A DNA stretch of 16,115 nucleotides from JAULUH01 sp032111745 (GCA_032111745.1 JAULUH010000413.1:1-16115), one strand, 5' to 3'. Positions 1-9,383 are shown, numbered from the stretch's first letter. Translations and numbers: made by a program. Notes: generated by a model from the letters alone, not told the origin.

Positions 1-60
1 GGTGAAGTCGTTCTGGAATTCGATCAGGACCAGCGCGGTTTTCTTGGGGTCGAGTTGCAT
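1..60 (-). CDS. Isochorismatase-family cysteine hydrolase, N-terminal fragment
   Basis: Only the first 20 codons are inside the window; the gene continues past the left edge. The reverse complement reads MQLDPKKTALVLIEFQNDFT. This is the N-terminal strand and Asp-containing motif of the isochorismatase/nicotinamidase superfamily (usual form TALLVIDMQNDF), in which the Asp of the (Q)NDF motif is part of the Asp-Lys-Cys catalytic triad. The family hydrolyses amides or vinyl ethers; the substrate cannot be told from this piece. The ATG at 60-58 is supported by a strong AGGAGGT ribosome site at 73-67, six bases upstream, and by a promoter at 155-126. The gene lies downstream of the methyltransferase on the same strand but appears to have its own transcription start. 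Family call fairly sure, function unknown. Confidence 0.75.
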   Translation of the reverse strand, partial: MQLDPKKTALVLIEFQNDFT

Positions 61-66
61 AGGGAT

Positions 67-73
67 ACCTCCT
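67..73 (-). promoter_or_regulatory. Ribosome binding site of the isochorismatase-like gene
   Basis: AGGAGGT on the minus strand, six bases before the ATG at 60-58. It fixes the start of a gene of which only 20 codons are visible. Confidence 0.75.
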
Positions 74-125
74 GGGATAGAGTGACGGGATCGACACGGT
101 GCCGATGGGAACGGAAGTGTAACCC

Positions 126-155
126 ATTATAACCCCGGGAGGCGCTCTGAATCAA
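126..155 (-). promoter_or_regulatory. Sigma70-type promoter for the isochorismatase-like gene
   Basis: On the minus strand a perfect -10 TATAAT (131-126) follows a TTGATT -35-like hexamer (155-150) after 18 bp. Transcription would start near 119, leaving a leader of about 60 nt that contains the AGGAGGT site. This suggests the gene is transcribed separately from the methyltransferase upstream of it. The rest of 156-277 shows no gene; it contains only a short CGCGAAGG duplication around 189-205. Confidence 0.55.
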
Positions 156-277
156 GTGACTGTTTCAGAGGAGTTTGGAACACGATTCCGCGAAGGGCCG
201 CGAAGGTGCGGAGCTCGATGGGCACGAAGGGAGAGGGGGAAGGATATTACAGCGAACCGGAGGTAGGATTGGCGAGA

Positions 278-1330
278 TCACGCCTGGCGGCATACGAACA
301 TGCAGTTTTGGGGGCGCGGAGTCTGAAGTAGCTCCACCTGCATGAAGCCGGCCTCGGCCAGCGCCTGGATGGCTGCCTGCCGGCCCCACATGATACCCAG
401 GCCGGCACCACCTTCGGCCAGGGATACGGTCAGGCAGTGCATGACGCTGAGCCCGTAATAGAGAGGGGCGAGGGGATTATCGAGGTTCTCGGCCAGGTGG
501 CTGCTGAAGTCATGCTCGACCATGAGGAAGATGCCGCCGGGTGCAAGGGCCTGGTGAATGCGGCGCAGAACGGCGGCGGGGGCGTGCTGGTGGTGAATGG
601 CGTCGAGGGCGATGATCAGGTCGAAGCGCGGCTCAGAGGGCAGGGCAGCGGCGTCGCGGGTGACAAAGGTGACGTTGGAGAGCCGCATGGTTTCGGCCTG
701 GGATCTGGCCAGTGCGATGGCCTCGGCGGCGACATCGTAGCCGTGGAAGGTGGAGTGGGGGAAGGCGCGGGCCAGCAGATTGAGCACGTGGCCGGTGCCA
801 CAGCCGATATCCAGCACGTCAATGCCCTGGTGCAGCCGGCTGCGCAGGCCGTTCACGGCATCGACGTACGCGTTCACCAGGTGCTCGTCGTAGGCGAGGC
901 AGTGGGCCAGGTGCATGGCATCGGTGAACTCAGGCTGATAGGCCGCGTAGGCGATCCCGCCGCCGTGGCGGAAGCAGCCACTGAGCCCGGGGACGTGCTG
1001 GCTAAGGCTATTCAGCACCCGGCTCCGGGGCGCGGCGTTGCGGGCCGTTTGACCGGTCAAGAGCGGGGTGTGAGCGGGCGGCAGGGCATAGGTGCCGGTG
1101 ATGACGTCGTAGCATACGATGCCGGCGGTAGCCATGGCGCCCAACCATTCCCGAACGTAGCGCTCCTGCAGGCCAGCCCGGGCGCTGATTTGGTGGCAGG
1201 AGCCCGGGCCCAGGGCGAGGGTCTCGAACAGATCGGCGCGATGGCCGATGTCAATGAGCTGGGTCAGGATGCTACCGGTGTAGATGTCGAGGAGGCGGGT
1301 GGCGAACCGCTGTTGGAGGTCGGCTAGCAT
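278..1330 (-). CDS. Class I SAM-dependent methyltransferase with N-terminal winged-helix domain
   Basis: A 350-residue protein. Residues about 10-80 resemble the winged-helix dimerisation domain found in O-methyltransferase-like and Rv2258c-like proteins (motif IGHRADLFETLA, then a helix-turn-helix-like stretch ending in EWL). A middle segment with FRHGGG and Y-x-x-Y is typical of that family. The Rossmann methyltransferase domain follows, with SAM motif I VLDIGCGTG at 172-180, an acidic strand end (FHGYD), FDLIIALDAIHH as motif II and APGG later. It should methylate a small molecule in the cytoplasm; the substrate is unknown. The reading frame is open to a GTG at 1360, but the ATG at 1330 is preceded by GAGGG at a good distance and begins where the family homology begins, so I chose it. 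It lies 45 bp after the stop of the kinase-like gene on the same strand and is probably co-transcribed with it. Confidence 0.85.
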   Translation of the reverse strand: MLADLQQRFATRLLDIYTGSILTQLIDIGHRADLFETLALGPGSCHQISARAGLQERYVREWLGAMATAGIVCYDVITGTYALPPAHTPLLTGQTARNAAPRSRVLNSLSQHVPGLSGCFRHGGGIAYAAYQPEFTDAMHLAHCLAYDEHLVNAYVDAVNGLRSRLHQGIDVLDIGCGTGHVLNLLARAFPHSTFHGYDVAAEAIALARSQAETMRLSNVTFVTRDAAALPSEPRFDLIIALDAIHHQHAPAAVLRRIHQALAPGGIFLMVEHDFSSHLAENLDNPLAPLYYGLSVMHCLTVSLAEGGAGLGIMWGRQAAIQALAEAGFMQVELLQTPRPQNCMFVCRQA

Positions 1331-1375
1331 ATTTCCCTCGATTTCGCAGGATGTCATCACGTCCCACCATGATGG

Positions 1376-2470
1376 CTACAGCCACCTGACCGCGGCCCTG
1401 ACCTGGTCGTTGAGCGGAGCCATGAGCTCACGGTAGATCGCTCGGAAGTCTGCGTCATCTGCGTAGGCGATGAACCAGGCGCGCAGGCAGGCGATGCGCA
1501 GGTTATTGGCCAGCACACCTAACTCCCACATGGGTTGCCAGTCCTGTTCAGGTATGGGCTGGCCCAGGTACTCGGCCAGGCGGGCGCGGTAATGAGATAC
1601 GGCGCCACCGGTCGAGATGGGGGCCTGGACCACGTCGTGCCAGTACAGGAACCAGGCCAGGTCGACGGTGGGCACACCATACCCGCTCCAGCCCCAGTCG
1701 AAGGCCGTGACCGGCCAGGCTTGCTGACTCAGGCCAAGGTTGGCAGAGCGGAAATCACCGTGGAGCAGCGTGAAGGGGTAGCGGGCGAGCGCGGCATGGA
1801 GCGGCTGTGGATCGGTCACCAGGGCCTGCAGGACGCTGGCTACATCTGGGGCAACCATCTCCAGCAGCAGCGGCCAGCCTTCAGTGACGAAGGTCGGGAT
1901 GAAGCTCTCCGGGTAGGGATAGCGGCGCGCGGTTTCGGGCGAGCCATACCTGATCAGGCCAGCGAAGTCGCAGAGGCTCAGAGCGGGGTCGGCTAGCTCG
2001 GGCGCATTCCAGAACGCCGCGTGCATGAAGGCTAGGCCGTCAAGGACCCGCCTCACCTCCCGCTCAGTGCGCGGCTGGTGTTCGTTGAGAATCGCTGCAG
2101 ACGCGTCTCGCATGAGCATGGCCCACTCCTGCCGGTCAGAGGCGCAGGCGATGATGGTATGGTCGATGCGGGACTCGAGCCGGCCCAAGAGTCCGTGCTG
2201 CCACAAGGCGACCGCCCGGCAGTGGCGATCCTCGCTGGCCAGCATGATCCAATCCCACTCGGGCGACATGCGCTTGAGGATGAAGCGCTGGCTGGTGGAG
2301 CCGTTGATGGCCTCCACGGCCAGCAGCCGGGCGCCGGACGCGCCGCCGTCGATGGGCGTGCAGCGAACCTGCCTGACTGCCAGGCCGGTGAGAACGCTGA
2401 GCGTCTCGGGCGCCAGCAGCTCCTCGGTGCTGCGATACAGTGGCCGTTCCGTTGGACTTTCGATGGACAT
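1376..2470 (-). CDS. Aminoglycoside-phosphotransferase-fold small-molecule kinase
   Basis: A 364-residue protein with the protein-kinase-like fold of the APH/choline-kinase/ecdysteroid-kinase-like group. Visible motifs are a candidate ATP-binding lysine in FILKRM (K66), the catalytic loop LLHGDFRSANL (H237, D239, N244; the Brenner motif HGDxxxxN) and the metal-binding Asp in AFDWGWSGYG (D258), followed by VDLAWFLYW, which usually follows the metal site in this family. The length fits the family. It would phosphorylate a hydroxyl on a small molecule using ATP in the cytoplasm. The name aminoglycoside resistance is not justified: the family is broad and nothing nearby indicates antibiotic resistance. 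The ATG at 2470 has GGAGG at 2479-2475. It is followed closely by the methyltransferase, so the two may modify the same compound. Confidence 0.85.
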   Translation of the reverse strand: MSIESPTERPLYRSTEELLAPETLSVLTGLAVRQVRCTPIDGGASGARLLAVEAINGSTSQRFILKRMSPEWDWIMLASEDRHCRAVALWQHGLLGRLESRIDHTIIACASDRQEWAMLMRDASAAILNEHQPRTEREVRRVLDGLAFMHAAFWNAPELADPALSLCDFAGLIRYGSPETARRYPYPESFIPTFVTEGWPLLLEMVAPDVASVLQALVTDPQPLHAALARYPFTLLHGDFRSANLGLSQQAWPVTAFDWGWSGYGVPTVDLAWFLYWHDVVQAPISTGGAVSHYRARLAEYLGQPIPEQDWQPMWELGVLANNLRIACLRAWFIAYADDADFRAIYRELMAPLNDQVRAAVRWL

Positions 2471-2490
2471 TTCGCCTCCGCGTTGCGTAC

Positions 2491-2521
2491 GTTATACCTT
2501 ACTTAAACGGTAGACCGGCAA
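2491..2521 (-). promoter_or_regulatory. Possible promoter for the kinase-methyltransferase pair
   Basis: In the 60-bp gap before the kinase gene, the minus strand has a TATAAC -10-like hexamer (2496-2491) and TTGCCG (2521-2516) as a candidate -35, with a long 19-bp spacer. The A/T-rich stretch in otherwise GC-rich DNA supports promoter function, but the match is modest. Confidence 0.3.
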
Positions 2522-2530
2522 ACTCTGCGA

Positions 2531-3001
2531 CTACTTGCTCGCCAGCTCCCAGATCGTAACCTGGGCGTCGATGTATTCCTCGCCCAGCGCTCTGGCGACC
2601 GAGATGCGGTGGTGGCCGTCGCGCACGGCGTAGACATCGCCCACCTTGATCAGCTCAACCGCCGGCATCGCGATCCCGTTCAGCCGGGCGGTGGCGATGC
2701 TCAGCCAGCGGCTCCTGGTGTGGGACTGCAGCGGATTGAAGCTGCGGTCGAAGTCACCGGAGCGATCCTCGCTGGCCCGGATATCGGCGATAGGCACTGC
2801 CCTGGCTCCAAGGCTACGCCGGTTTGTTGCCACAGCGCCATTGTTTAGCGCTTCGATGCCAGCCAGCCGGCTGGAACGGCCCATCAGTGCAGCCAGCAGC
2901 CCCTGGGATTTGCCACGCATCAGGGCCTTGGTGTGCAAGGGAGCGACCGTTCGGAACGCCGGCCGGGCGTCGGAAGCCTGGAGAATGCTGGTGCCGACCA
3001 T
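2531..3001 (-). CDS. Stand-alone ParB/Srx-like N-terminal domain protein
   Basis: A 156-residue protein. The C-terminal half (about 67-150) looks like a ParB/sulfiredoxin-like domain: a first strand AVPIADI, then MPAVELIKVGDVYAVRDGHHRISVARALG at 112-140. The DGHHR motif (128-132) corresponds to the nucleotide/phosphate-binding GERR/GxHR box. The central HTH and C-terminal dimerisation domains of a true chromosome-partition ParB are missing, so it is not a ParA/ParB segregation protein. Members of this fold include CTPases, nucleases and sulfiredoxins; its activity here is unknown. The first 60 residues are basic and unremarkable. The ATG at 3001 has AGGAGG about six bases upstream. It sits 178 bp downstream of the LuxR gene on the same strand; I found no convincing promoter in that gap, only a 10-bp palindrome ACTACGTAGT at 3156-3165. 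Confidence 0.75.
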   Translation of the reverse strand: MVGTSILQASDARPAFRTVAPLHTKALMRGKSQGLLAALMGRSSRLAGIEALNNGAVATNRRSLGARAVPIADIRASEDRSGDFDRSFNPLQSHTRSRWLSIATARLNGIAMPAVELIKVGDVYAVRDGHHRISVARALGEEYIDAQVTIWELASK

Positions 3002-3179
3002 GGTGTCCTCCTGCGAACTGGTGGCTTGCTGCCTGGGATTTCGGCCTCAAGCCAGAGGATCAACGACACCTGTAGCGTACCAGAGACGCGGCGACCCGTC
3101 ATCGAGAAGATATTCGATTTTTCTGCATCGCTTGGGGAGGAGGGGGACAGGGGAGACTACGTAGTATTACCGATATGTA

Positions 3180-6053
3180 CTAGACCAGTCCGTGCTGCGT
3201 GGCAAAGGTGGCGGCAGCGGTGCGGTTGTCACAGGCGATCTTGTTGAGGATATTGGTGACGTGGGTGTTGACCGTGCGGACGCTGATGTGCAGCGCCTCG
3301 CCGATCTGGCGATTGGTCATACCTTGGGCCACGAGGCGCAGCACTTCCACCTCGCGTGACGTCAATCCGGCGGGATTCTGCCTGGCAGGAGATGGTTGTG
3401 GTGAAAATGGGGGTGAGGATGCTGCCGCGCTAGCGGCGCTGGCGTTTAGCTCGACGACGAGAGGGGAGCTTAGAAAGCAGCTGAGAAGGTGCGGGTCGCT
3501 AAGCTGGCCGGCGATGGCCTCAACCAGGGATAGCGCCTCCCGGTAGGTCTCGGCGCTCGACTGGTCAGCCAGAGCGGCCTGGGCCAGCCGCAGGCGCGCC
3601 TGCCAGCGCAGGGAGCCGTGGCCGATCTCATCGGCCAGCGCCACCGCCTGCCTGAGCGCCTCGACTGCCTGGTCCACCTGCCCCAGCCCCGTCAGGGCCT
3701 GGCCTTCGAGCAGGCGGCACTTGGCCACGTTCTTACGCAGCCCCGTGGCCACAGCGTCGGCGCGGGTCTGGGCGGATTGCGCCAGTGCCTCCTCAAACTG
3801 CCCCAGGGCCAGGGCCATTTCCGCCTGGAGCAGCCGATAGCGATTCATGTAGCGGAAGCGGACGTAGTCGGTCGACCGAGCGCTCAGGACTTCGAACTCC
3901 CGGATGTAGGGCGCGGTAGCCGCGACCTGGCCCTCCCGCAAATGCTGGGTGGCGAGCTCCAGCAGGGCATAGCAGGTGGCCTCGAAGTTGTCATCGTCAG
4001 CCCGGCGACGCCCAGTCTCCAGGGCGCGCCGGCTGAATTGGCGCGCCTGGTCTATGTCGCCCACCTCGCCGTAGAGGTAGGCCAACATGTTCAACAATCT
4101 CATCTGAAGAAGAAGGTTCTCATCCAGGTCTGCGGCCTGGGACAATCCCTCGTCCAGGATTGCCCTGGCTCGCTCATAATGTCCCTGCTCGATGTGAGCC
4201 AGGCCGAGCCAGGCGTACAGACTGATCCGGCCATAAGCATGCTGCCCACGCTGGGCCCACTCCTGCGCCTCAGAGAGCACACGCTCTGCTGTGGGGTAGT
4301 CGCCCGCCCAGATGTCGCTGACGCCCCGCAGGCGCAGGCTATCGGCCAGTGTGCTAGGATCCTGTACCAGGCGGGCATAGCCCTCCGCCTGCTCCTGGAA
4401 TCGCCGGGCGGGCTCATGCTGCCCAATGATGCCGTAGTGAAAAGCGAAGGCATAGCTGGTGAGGGCCAGCAGGTGTGGGTCCTCGATCTCCCGGGCCAGC
4501 CGCATGGCTGCCTCGCGGGTGGCGGCGGCCGCGTCCTTCTGGTAGGCCCGCTCCTGGTTCACTGCCAGCGATAGCAGGGCATGACATTCCACTTTGCTGT
4601 CGGCCACGGCGCGAGCGGCCTCGGCCATCTGCTGGAAGGCCTCTGCCGCCTGGGAGCGTTGGTTCAGCAGGGCGTGCAGGTCGCCGAGTTGCTCATAGAT
4701 GAGCATGAGCTGCTGCAGATTGCTGTCCATCCCGGCCATGTGAAGGCTATGCAACGCCTGGCGAAAGAATCGCAGCGCACTGTGGATGGCGGATTGCCGG
4801 CGGGCGGTGCGACCCGCCTCCAGGCTGTGGTGGCAGGCCCTGTCCCACTGCTCCGCGGCGAAGAAGTGATCGGCCAGGGCCGCGGAGTCAGCCGCGCCTT
4901 GCTGCTCCAGCACGGCCGCGATCTGCGCGTGGAGCCGCTTGCGGCGGCGGGCCAGCTGCTGATAGTAGAGGACCTCCCGGATCAGGCCGTGAGAGAAGCG
5001 ATACTGCTCGCCGTGCCGGTCTTCCTCCACGACAACGCGGGTGGCCAGGGCGCTCTCCAGGATGTCCAGCACCGTCGATTCGGGCCAGTCCAGCAGCGCC
5101 TCGACGACCGGCAGGCCCCAGCTCTCGCCGACTACGGACGCTGCGGTCAGAAGGGTCTCGGCCTGGGGGCCTAGCTGGCGCACGCGTTGGGCGATGAGCT
5201 GCTGCAGAATCGCCGGCGCCGGCACATCTTGGGCCGGCGGCTGCCACAGCCCCGAGCCGTCCTCCGTGAGAAGGTGTTTGCCGGTCAAATCGGAGAGCAG
5301 CTCAACCAGGAACAGCGGGTGTCCCTCGGCGCGGCGGTGGAGATAGCGGGCCAGGGCGGGGCTGCATGGGCCGAGCCAGGCATCGACCAGGAGACGGGTG
5401 CCCTCGAGATCCAGGGGCGCCAGCTCGATGGTCTCCACTGGCCGGTTGCGCAGCAGGATAGGCAGCAGCTGGGTCAGGGGGTGGTCGCGCAGCAACGCGT
5501 CGGCGCGGTAGGTGATGATGATCAGGATGCCAGCCTGTTCCAGGCGGCGGCTGACCATTTCCAGGAGGTCGAGGGAGTCCTGGTCGGCCCAATGCAGGTC
5601 ATCCAGGAGCAGCACCAGCGGTTTCGTGGCGGCGGCGGCGTGCAGCCAGCTGGAGATGGCCCGGGCCAGTTGCTGGGCAGATTGCGCGGGTGCGGCGCTG
5701 CCGAAGGGCTCGGGGAGTGGCGCTAGATCGAGCCCAACCGCCCTATGGAGCTCAGCCAGCACATCTTGCCAGAACTGAAAGGGAGGCATCCCCCGCTCGT
5801 AGGCGCGAGCCAGAGCAAAGGCTCCGCCATGGGTTTGGAACCATTCCGCAGCTGCCAGTGCCAAGGAGGTCTTGCCAATGCCGGCCTCGCCACTGATGAA
5901 GAGCAGAGAACCCTGCCCGTTCCGGGCCAGAGCAAGCCGCCGTTCGAGGGTCGCCAGGGCATGGGGCCGGCTGTTGCTCAGGACGTGGAGGTGGGTCGGG
6001 CGGCGAGCTGTGGGCGCATAACGGGGGTCGTATTGTGCGCGTGATCCCTGCAA
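3180..6053 (-). CDS. LAL-family (large ATPase) LuxR-type transcriptional regulator
   Basis: A very long regulator of about 957 residues from the start chosen here. Near the N-terminus is a STAND/AAA-type ATPase with Walker A GEAGIGKTS (about residues 55-63) and Walker B LVLLLDDLHWAD. A long helical region of TPR-like repeats fills the middle. A low-complexity Ser/Pro linker leads to a C-terminal LuxR/GerE helix-turn-helix (LTSREVEVLRLVAQGMTNRQIGEALHIS..TVNTHVTNIL) in the last about 60 residues. LAL proteins such as MalT use ATP and an inducer bound to the TPR region to activate target promoters. No target is evident here. The frame is open to a TTG at 6116, but a consensus extended -10 element lies at 6099-6091, inside that extension, so translation must begin downstream. 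I chose the in-frame TTG at 6053, which has GGAAGG about 10 bases upstream; this start is tentative. Confidence 0.88.
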   Translation of the reverse strand: MQGSRAQYDPRYAPTARRPTHLHVLSNSRPHALATLERRLALARNGQGSLLFISGEAGIGKTSLALAAAEWFQTHGGAFALARAYERGMPPFQFWQDVLAELHRAVGLDLAPLPEPFGSAAPAQSAQQLARAISSWLHAAAATKPLVLLLDDLHWADQDSLDLLEMVSRRLEQAGILIIITYRADALLRDHPLTQLLPILLRNRPVETIELAPLDLEGTRLLVDAWLGPCSPALARYLHRRAEGHPLFLVELLSDLTGKHLLTEDGSGLWQPPAQDVPAPAILQQLIAQRVRQLGPQAETLLTAASVVGESWGLPVVEALLDWPESTVLDILESALATRVVVEEDRHGEQYRFSHGLIREVLYYQQLARRRKRLHAQIAAVLEQQGAADSAALADHFFAAEQWDRACHHSLEAGRTARRQSAIHSALRFFRQALHSLHMAGMDSNLQQLMLIYEQLGDLHALLNQRSQAAEAFQQMAEAARAVADSKVECHALLSLAVNQERAYQKDAAAATREAAMRLAREIEDPHLLALTSYAFAFHYGIIGQHEPARRFQEQAEGYARLVQDPSTLADSLRLRGVSDIWAGDYPTAERVLSEAQEWAQRGQHAYGRISLYAWLGLAHIEQGHYERARAILDEGLSQAADLDENLLLQMRLLNMLAYLYGEVGDIDQARQFSRRALETGRRRADDDNFEATCYALLELATQHLREGQVAATAPYIREFEVLSARSTDYVRFRYMNRYRLLQAEMALALGQFEEALAQSAQTRADAVATGLRKNVAKCRLLEGQALTGLGQVDQAVEALRQAVALADEIGHGSLRWQARLRLAQAALADQSSAETYREALSLVEAIAGQLSDPHLLSCFLSSPLVVELNASAASAAASSPPFSPQPSPARQNPAGLTSREVEVLRLVAQGMTNRQIGEALHISVRTVNTHVTNILNKIACDNRTAAATFATQHGLV

Positions 6054-6090
6054 TTTCAGAGGACCTTCCGTGGCGGTATTTTGTGCGGAT

Positions 6091-6099
6091 ATTATACCA
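6091..6099 (-). promoter_or_regulatory. Extended -10 promoter element of the LAL regulator gene
   Basis: The minus strand reads TGGTATAAT, a perfect extended -10 (TGN plus TATAAT), so a strong -35 is not required; none is obvious (an AGCTTG sits 17 bp upstream). The predicted transcription start is near 6084, which excludes the TTG start at 6116 and points to a start at or after 6053. Confidence 0.55.
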
Positions 6100-6134
6100 C
6101 ATTTGCGAGAAACCAAGCTCGCCGCCTGTAGCGG

Positions 6135-6422
6135 TCATGCACCGATGACTTGAGGTTCTCCCGCATGTGCCGCCAGACGTAGAGAGGGCGCGCAAGCCAG
6201 CTGCCCACAAGGCCAGGTTGAGTGGCGCTGCGATCGCCGATGGGTCCAGCTGCGACGATATGAGAAGAGCACGTATTTGTCTTCGTCATCGCAGATCCAT
6301 TGCCCGCAACACTCCGTCTTGGTCAGATTGGCGGTTTCTCCGCACAGACCACAGCGGGAGCGTGTGCCCTGCTGCGGTGCCGGCCTGGAGCTCGCGCGTT
6401 GTTGCTTTCTTCGGGTGGGCAT
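6135..6422 (-). pseudogene. Truncated zinc-ribbon-like conserved protein (CGLCG...ECCGxWICDDEDKYVLFSY)
   Basis: The ATG at 6422 has an excellent GGAGG four bases upstream (6431-6427), and the first 55 or so codons look genuine. A basic start MPTRRKQQ is followed by CGLCGETANLTKTECCG and then the W-I-C-D-D-E-D-K-Y-V-L-F-S-Y block. I recognise this cysteine-rich block as the N-terminal half of a conserved hypothetical protein present in many bacteria. There it normally continues with a further Cys/His segment (roughly ARNSC-x-RNHDRYTLC). Here the similarity stops at FSY (about 6258), and the remaining 40 codons are unlike the family and Arg/His-rich, as expected of non-coding frame. I therefore call a deletion or rearrangement remnant, although a short functional metal-binding peptide cannot be excluded. 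Function of the family is unknown to me. Confidence 0.5.
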
Positions 6423-6664
6423 TTGTCCTCCGATCGTAACTGGCTGGCTGATCAACTTCACGTATTCCTGCATACCGCTATCATGAACCATCTGGCGTAA
6501 TGAACGACCAGGGCATGAACGGCTGGGTGGGACGGGCAGGGATAGGCGGCGCGCACCGACGGGGGGCGGTAGAGGACCGGGGCGGGTACGGAAGTCCCCT
6601 ACGAAGGTGATTGCACAGCAGGGGGGAGTTTTGAGGAGGCCGCCGAAATGGTCTGCGAACTGGG

Positions 6665-6693
6665 TTGACAAGGGCAGGATTGTATGATAGGAT
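6665..6693 (+). promoter_or_regulatory. Sigma70-type promoter of the sugar operon
   Basis: A consensus -35 TTGACA (6665-6670) is separated by 17 bp from TAGGAT (6688-6693), a 4/6 match to the -10. The predicted start of transcription is near 6700, giving a leader of about 65-100 nt before the SorC-type gene. It is the only convincing promoter I see for the plus-strand operon. The segment 6432-6664 upstream of it holds no gene that I can support. Confidence 0.6.
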
Positions 6694-6698
6694 TGCCG

Positions 6699-6712
6699 TG
6701 ACAATATGTTCA
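6699..6712 (+). promoter_or_regulatory. Candidate SorC-type operator
   Basis: TGACAATATGTTCA is an imperfect inverted repeat (TGACA / TGTTCA around ATA) that lies exactly at the predicted transcription start. Its placement and dyad symmetry suit autoregulation by the downstream SorC-family protein. This is an inference; no second copy was noticed elsewhere in the window. Confidence 0.35.
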
Positions 6713-6724
6713 GGTGCGTTCATA

Positions 6725-6751
6725 TGATCAGTAGCCTCATCTGATCAGTAG
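6725..6751 (+). repeat. Direct repeat TGATCAGTAG x2 in the operon leader
   Basis: Two perfect 10-bp copies at 6725-6734 and 6742-6751, 17 bp apart start to start, each containing the palindrome TGATCA. They lie between the promoter and the SorC-type gene, so they could be regulator half-sites or part of leader structure. Confidence 0.5.
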
Positions 6752-6798
6752 TTTCGTCCTCCTCGATGCGCCTGGATTATGCGGTTCCCGAGCCATTA

Positions 6799-7801
6799 AT
6801 GACCACGGATCTGGATCGCCGTAAGCTCCTGTACAAGATCGCCAAGGCCTACTACGACGACGATTTGACGCAGGGCCAGATCGCCAGCCGGCTGGGCCTA
6901 TCACGGATCAAGGTGTCGCGACTCCTCAAGCAGGCCAGAGACGACGGCATTGTGCACATCTTCATCATGCCCCCACCCGGAACCAACGCCGACCTGGAAC
7001 GCGCCCTGGAGGATAGGTTTCGGCTGCTGGAGGCGGTGGTGGTGACGCCGGCGAGCTACAGCCAAGGCGATGTCGTCTACGATCTCGGCCCCGCGACGGC
7101 CGAGTACCTGGTGCGCTGCTTGAACGGCAACGAGATCGTCGGCCTGAGCTGGGGCACGACCCTGCACGCCGTGGTCGAATCGCTGCCGGCCAGGAGCTGG
7201 CCCGACCTGCTGGTGGTGCCCATCAGCGGCGGGCTCGGCGCGCCAGAATGGGAGGTGCAGGGCACCGACCTGACCAGGCGGATGGCCCAGTCGCTGGGCG
7301 CCGGGCTGCGCTATCTCCCGGCACCCGGCGTGGTGGGCAACCCGCTGGTGCGGCAGGCCCTAATGGAGGATCCGCAGGTGGGGGAGACCCTGGCCACGGC
7401 CGCCAGGGCCGATGTGGTAGTCCTGGGCATCGGAGTTCCCCGCGCCGGATCCGTGGTGGCCAGGGCCGGAATCCTGACCGAAGAGGAGACGCGCCAGTTC
7501 ATGCAACAAGGCGCGGTCGGCGACATCGCGTTGCGCTTCTTCGATCGCGACGGCCGGCCCATGGAGCACCAGGTGGGCCAGCGCACCATTGGCCTGACCC
7601 TGGACCAGATCCGCCGGATCCCGCGGCGCATCGGAGTCGCCGGGGGCGAGGGCAAGTTCGAGGTGATCCGTGGCGCGCTGCGCGGCGCGCTGATCAACGT
7701 CCTGGTCACTGACGACAGAACGGCCGGCGCGCTGCTCGAGGACGCGGAGCCAGCCGCCACAGTTCCATTCACAAGCCAACCCATTGAGAGACAGGGCAAT
7801 C

Positions 7802-7827
<26 letters not shown>
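6799..7827 (+). CDS. SorC/DeoR-type sugar-responsive transcriptional regulator
   Basis: A 342-residue protein from the ATG at 6799. The N-terminal HTH (LTQGQIASRLGLSRIKVSRLLKQARDDGIV, about residues 23-52) and the C-terminal sugar-phosphate-isomerase-like effector domain are those of the SorC family. Typical points are GLSWGTTL, PISGGLGAPE, VVLGIG and the closing RGALRGALINVLVTDD. SorC proteins usually bind a phosphorylated sugar intermediate and control the adjacent catabolic operon; this one heads such an operon and likely autoregulates. The frame is open to an ATG at 6766, but homology to the family begins at MTTDLDRRKLLYKIAKAYYDD, so 6799 is preferred; neither start has a strong RBS. After the conserved end there is an extra tail of about 28 residues whose last codons overlap the kinase gene by 26 bp. 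Confidence 0.88.
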
Positions 7828-9358
<1,531 letters not shown>

Positions 9359-9383
9359 GGCCCGGAGTGGAGGGTACCGCCCC

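Noticed and set aside
437..1327. Long plus-strand open frame opposite the methyltransferase gene
   Set aside because: Its product is rich in Gly, Val, Gln and Ala with no motif, as expected for the antisense of a GC-rich gene. The minus strand carries clear SAM-methyltransferase motifs.
2025..2513. Plus-strand frames opposite the kinase gene
   Set aside because: They are Ser/Arg-rich antisense translations; HGDxxxxN and other kinase motifs identify the minus-strand frame as real.
3618..5174. Two long plus-strand open frames opposite the LAL regulator
   Set aside because: They are antisense of the TPR region and show only low-complexity composition without family motifs or RBS.
6092..6289. 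Small minus-strand frame ending in a basic Arg/Trp-rich peptide near the truncated zinc-ribbon gene, as a possible frameshifted C-terminal half
   Set aside because: A short HDRY match to the expected family continuation is at the wrong distance and the flanking residues do not fit, so I treat it as chance.
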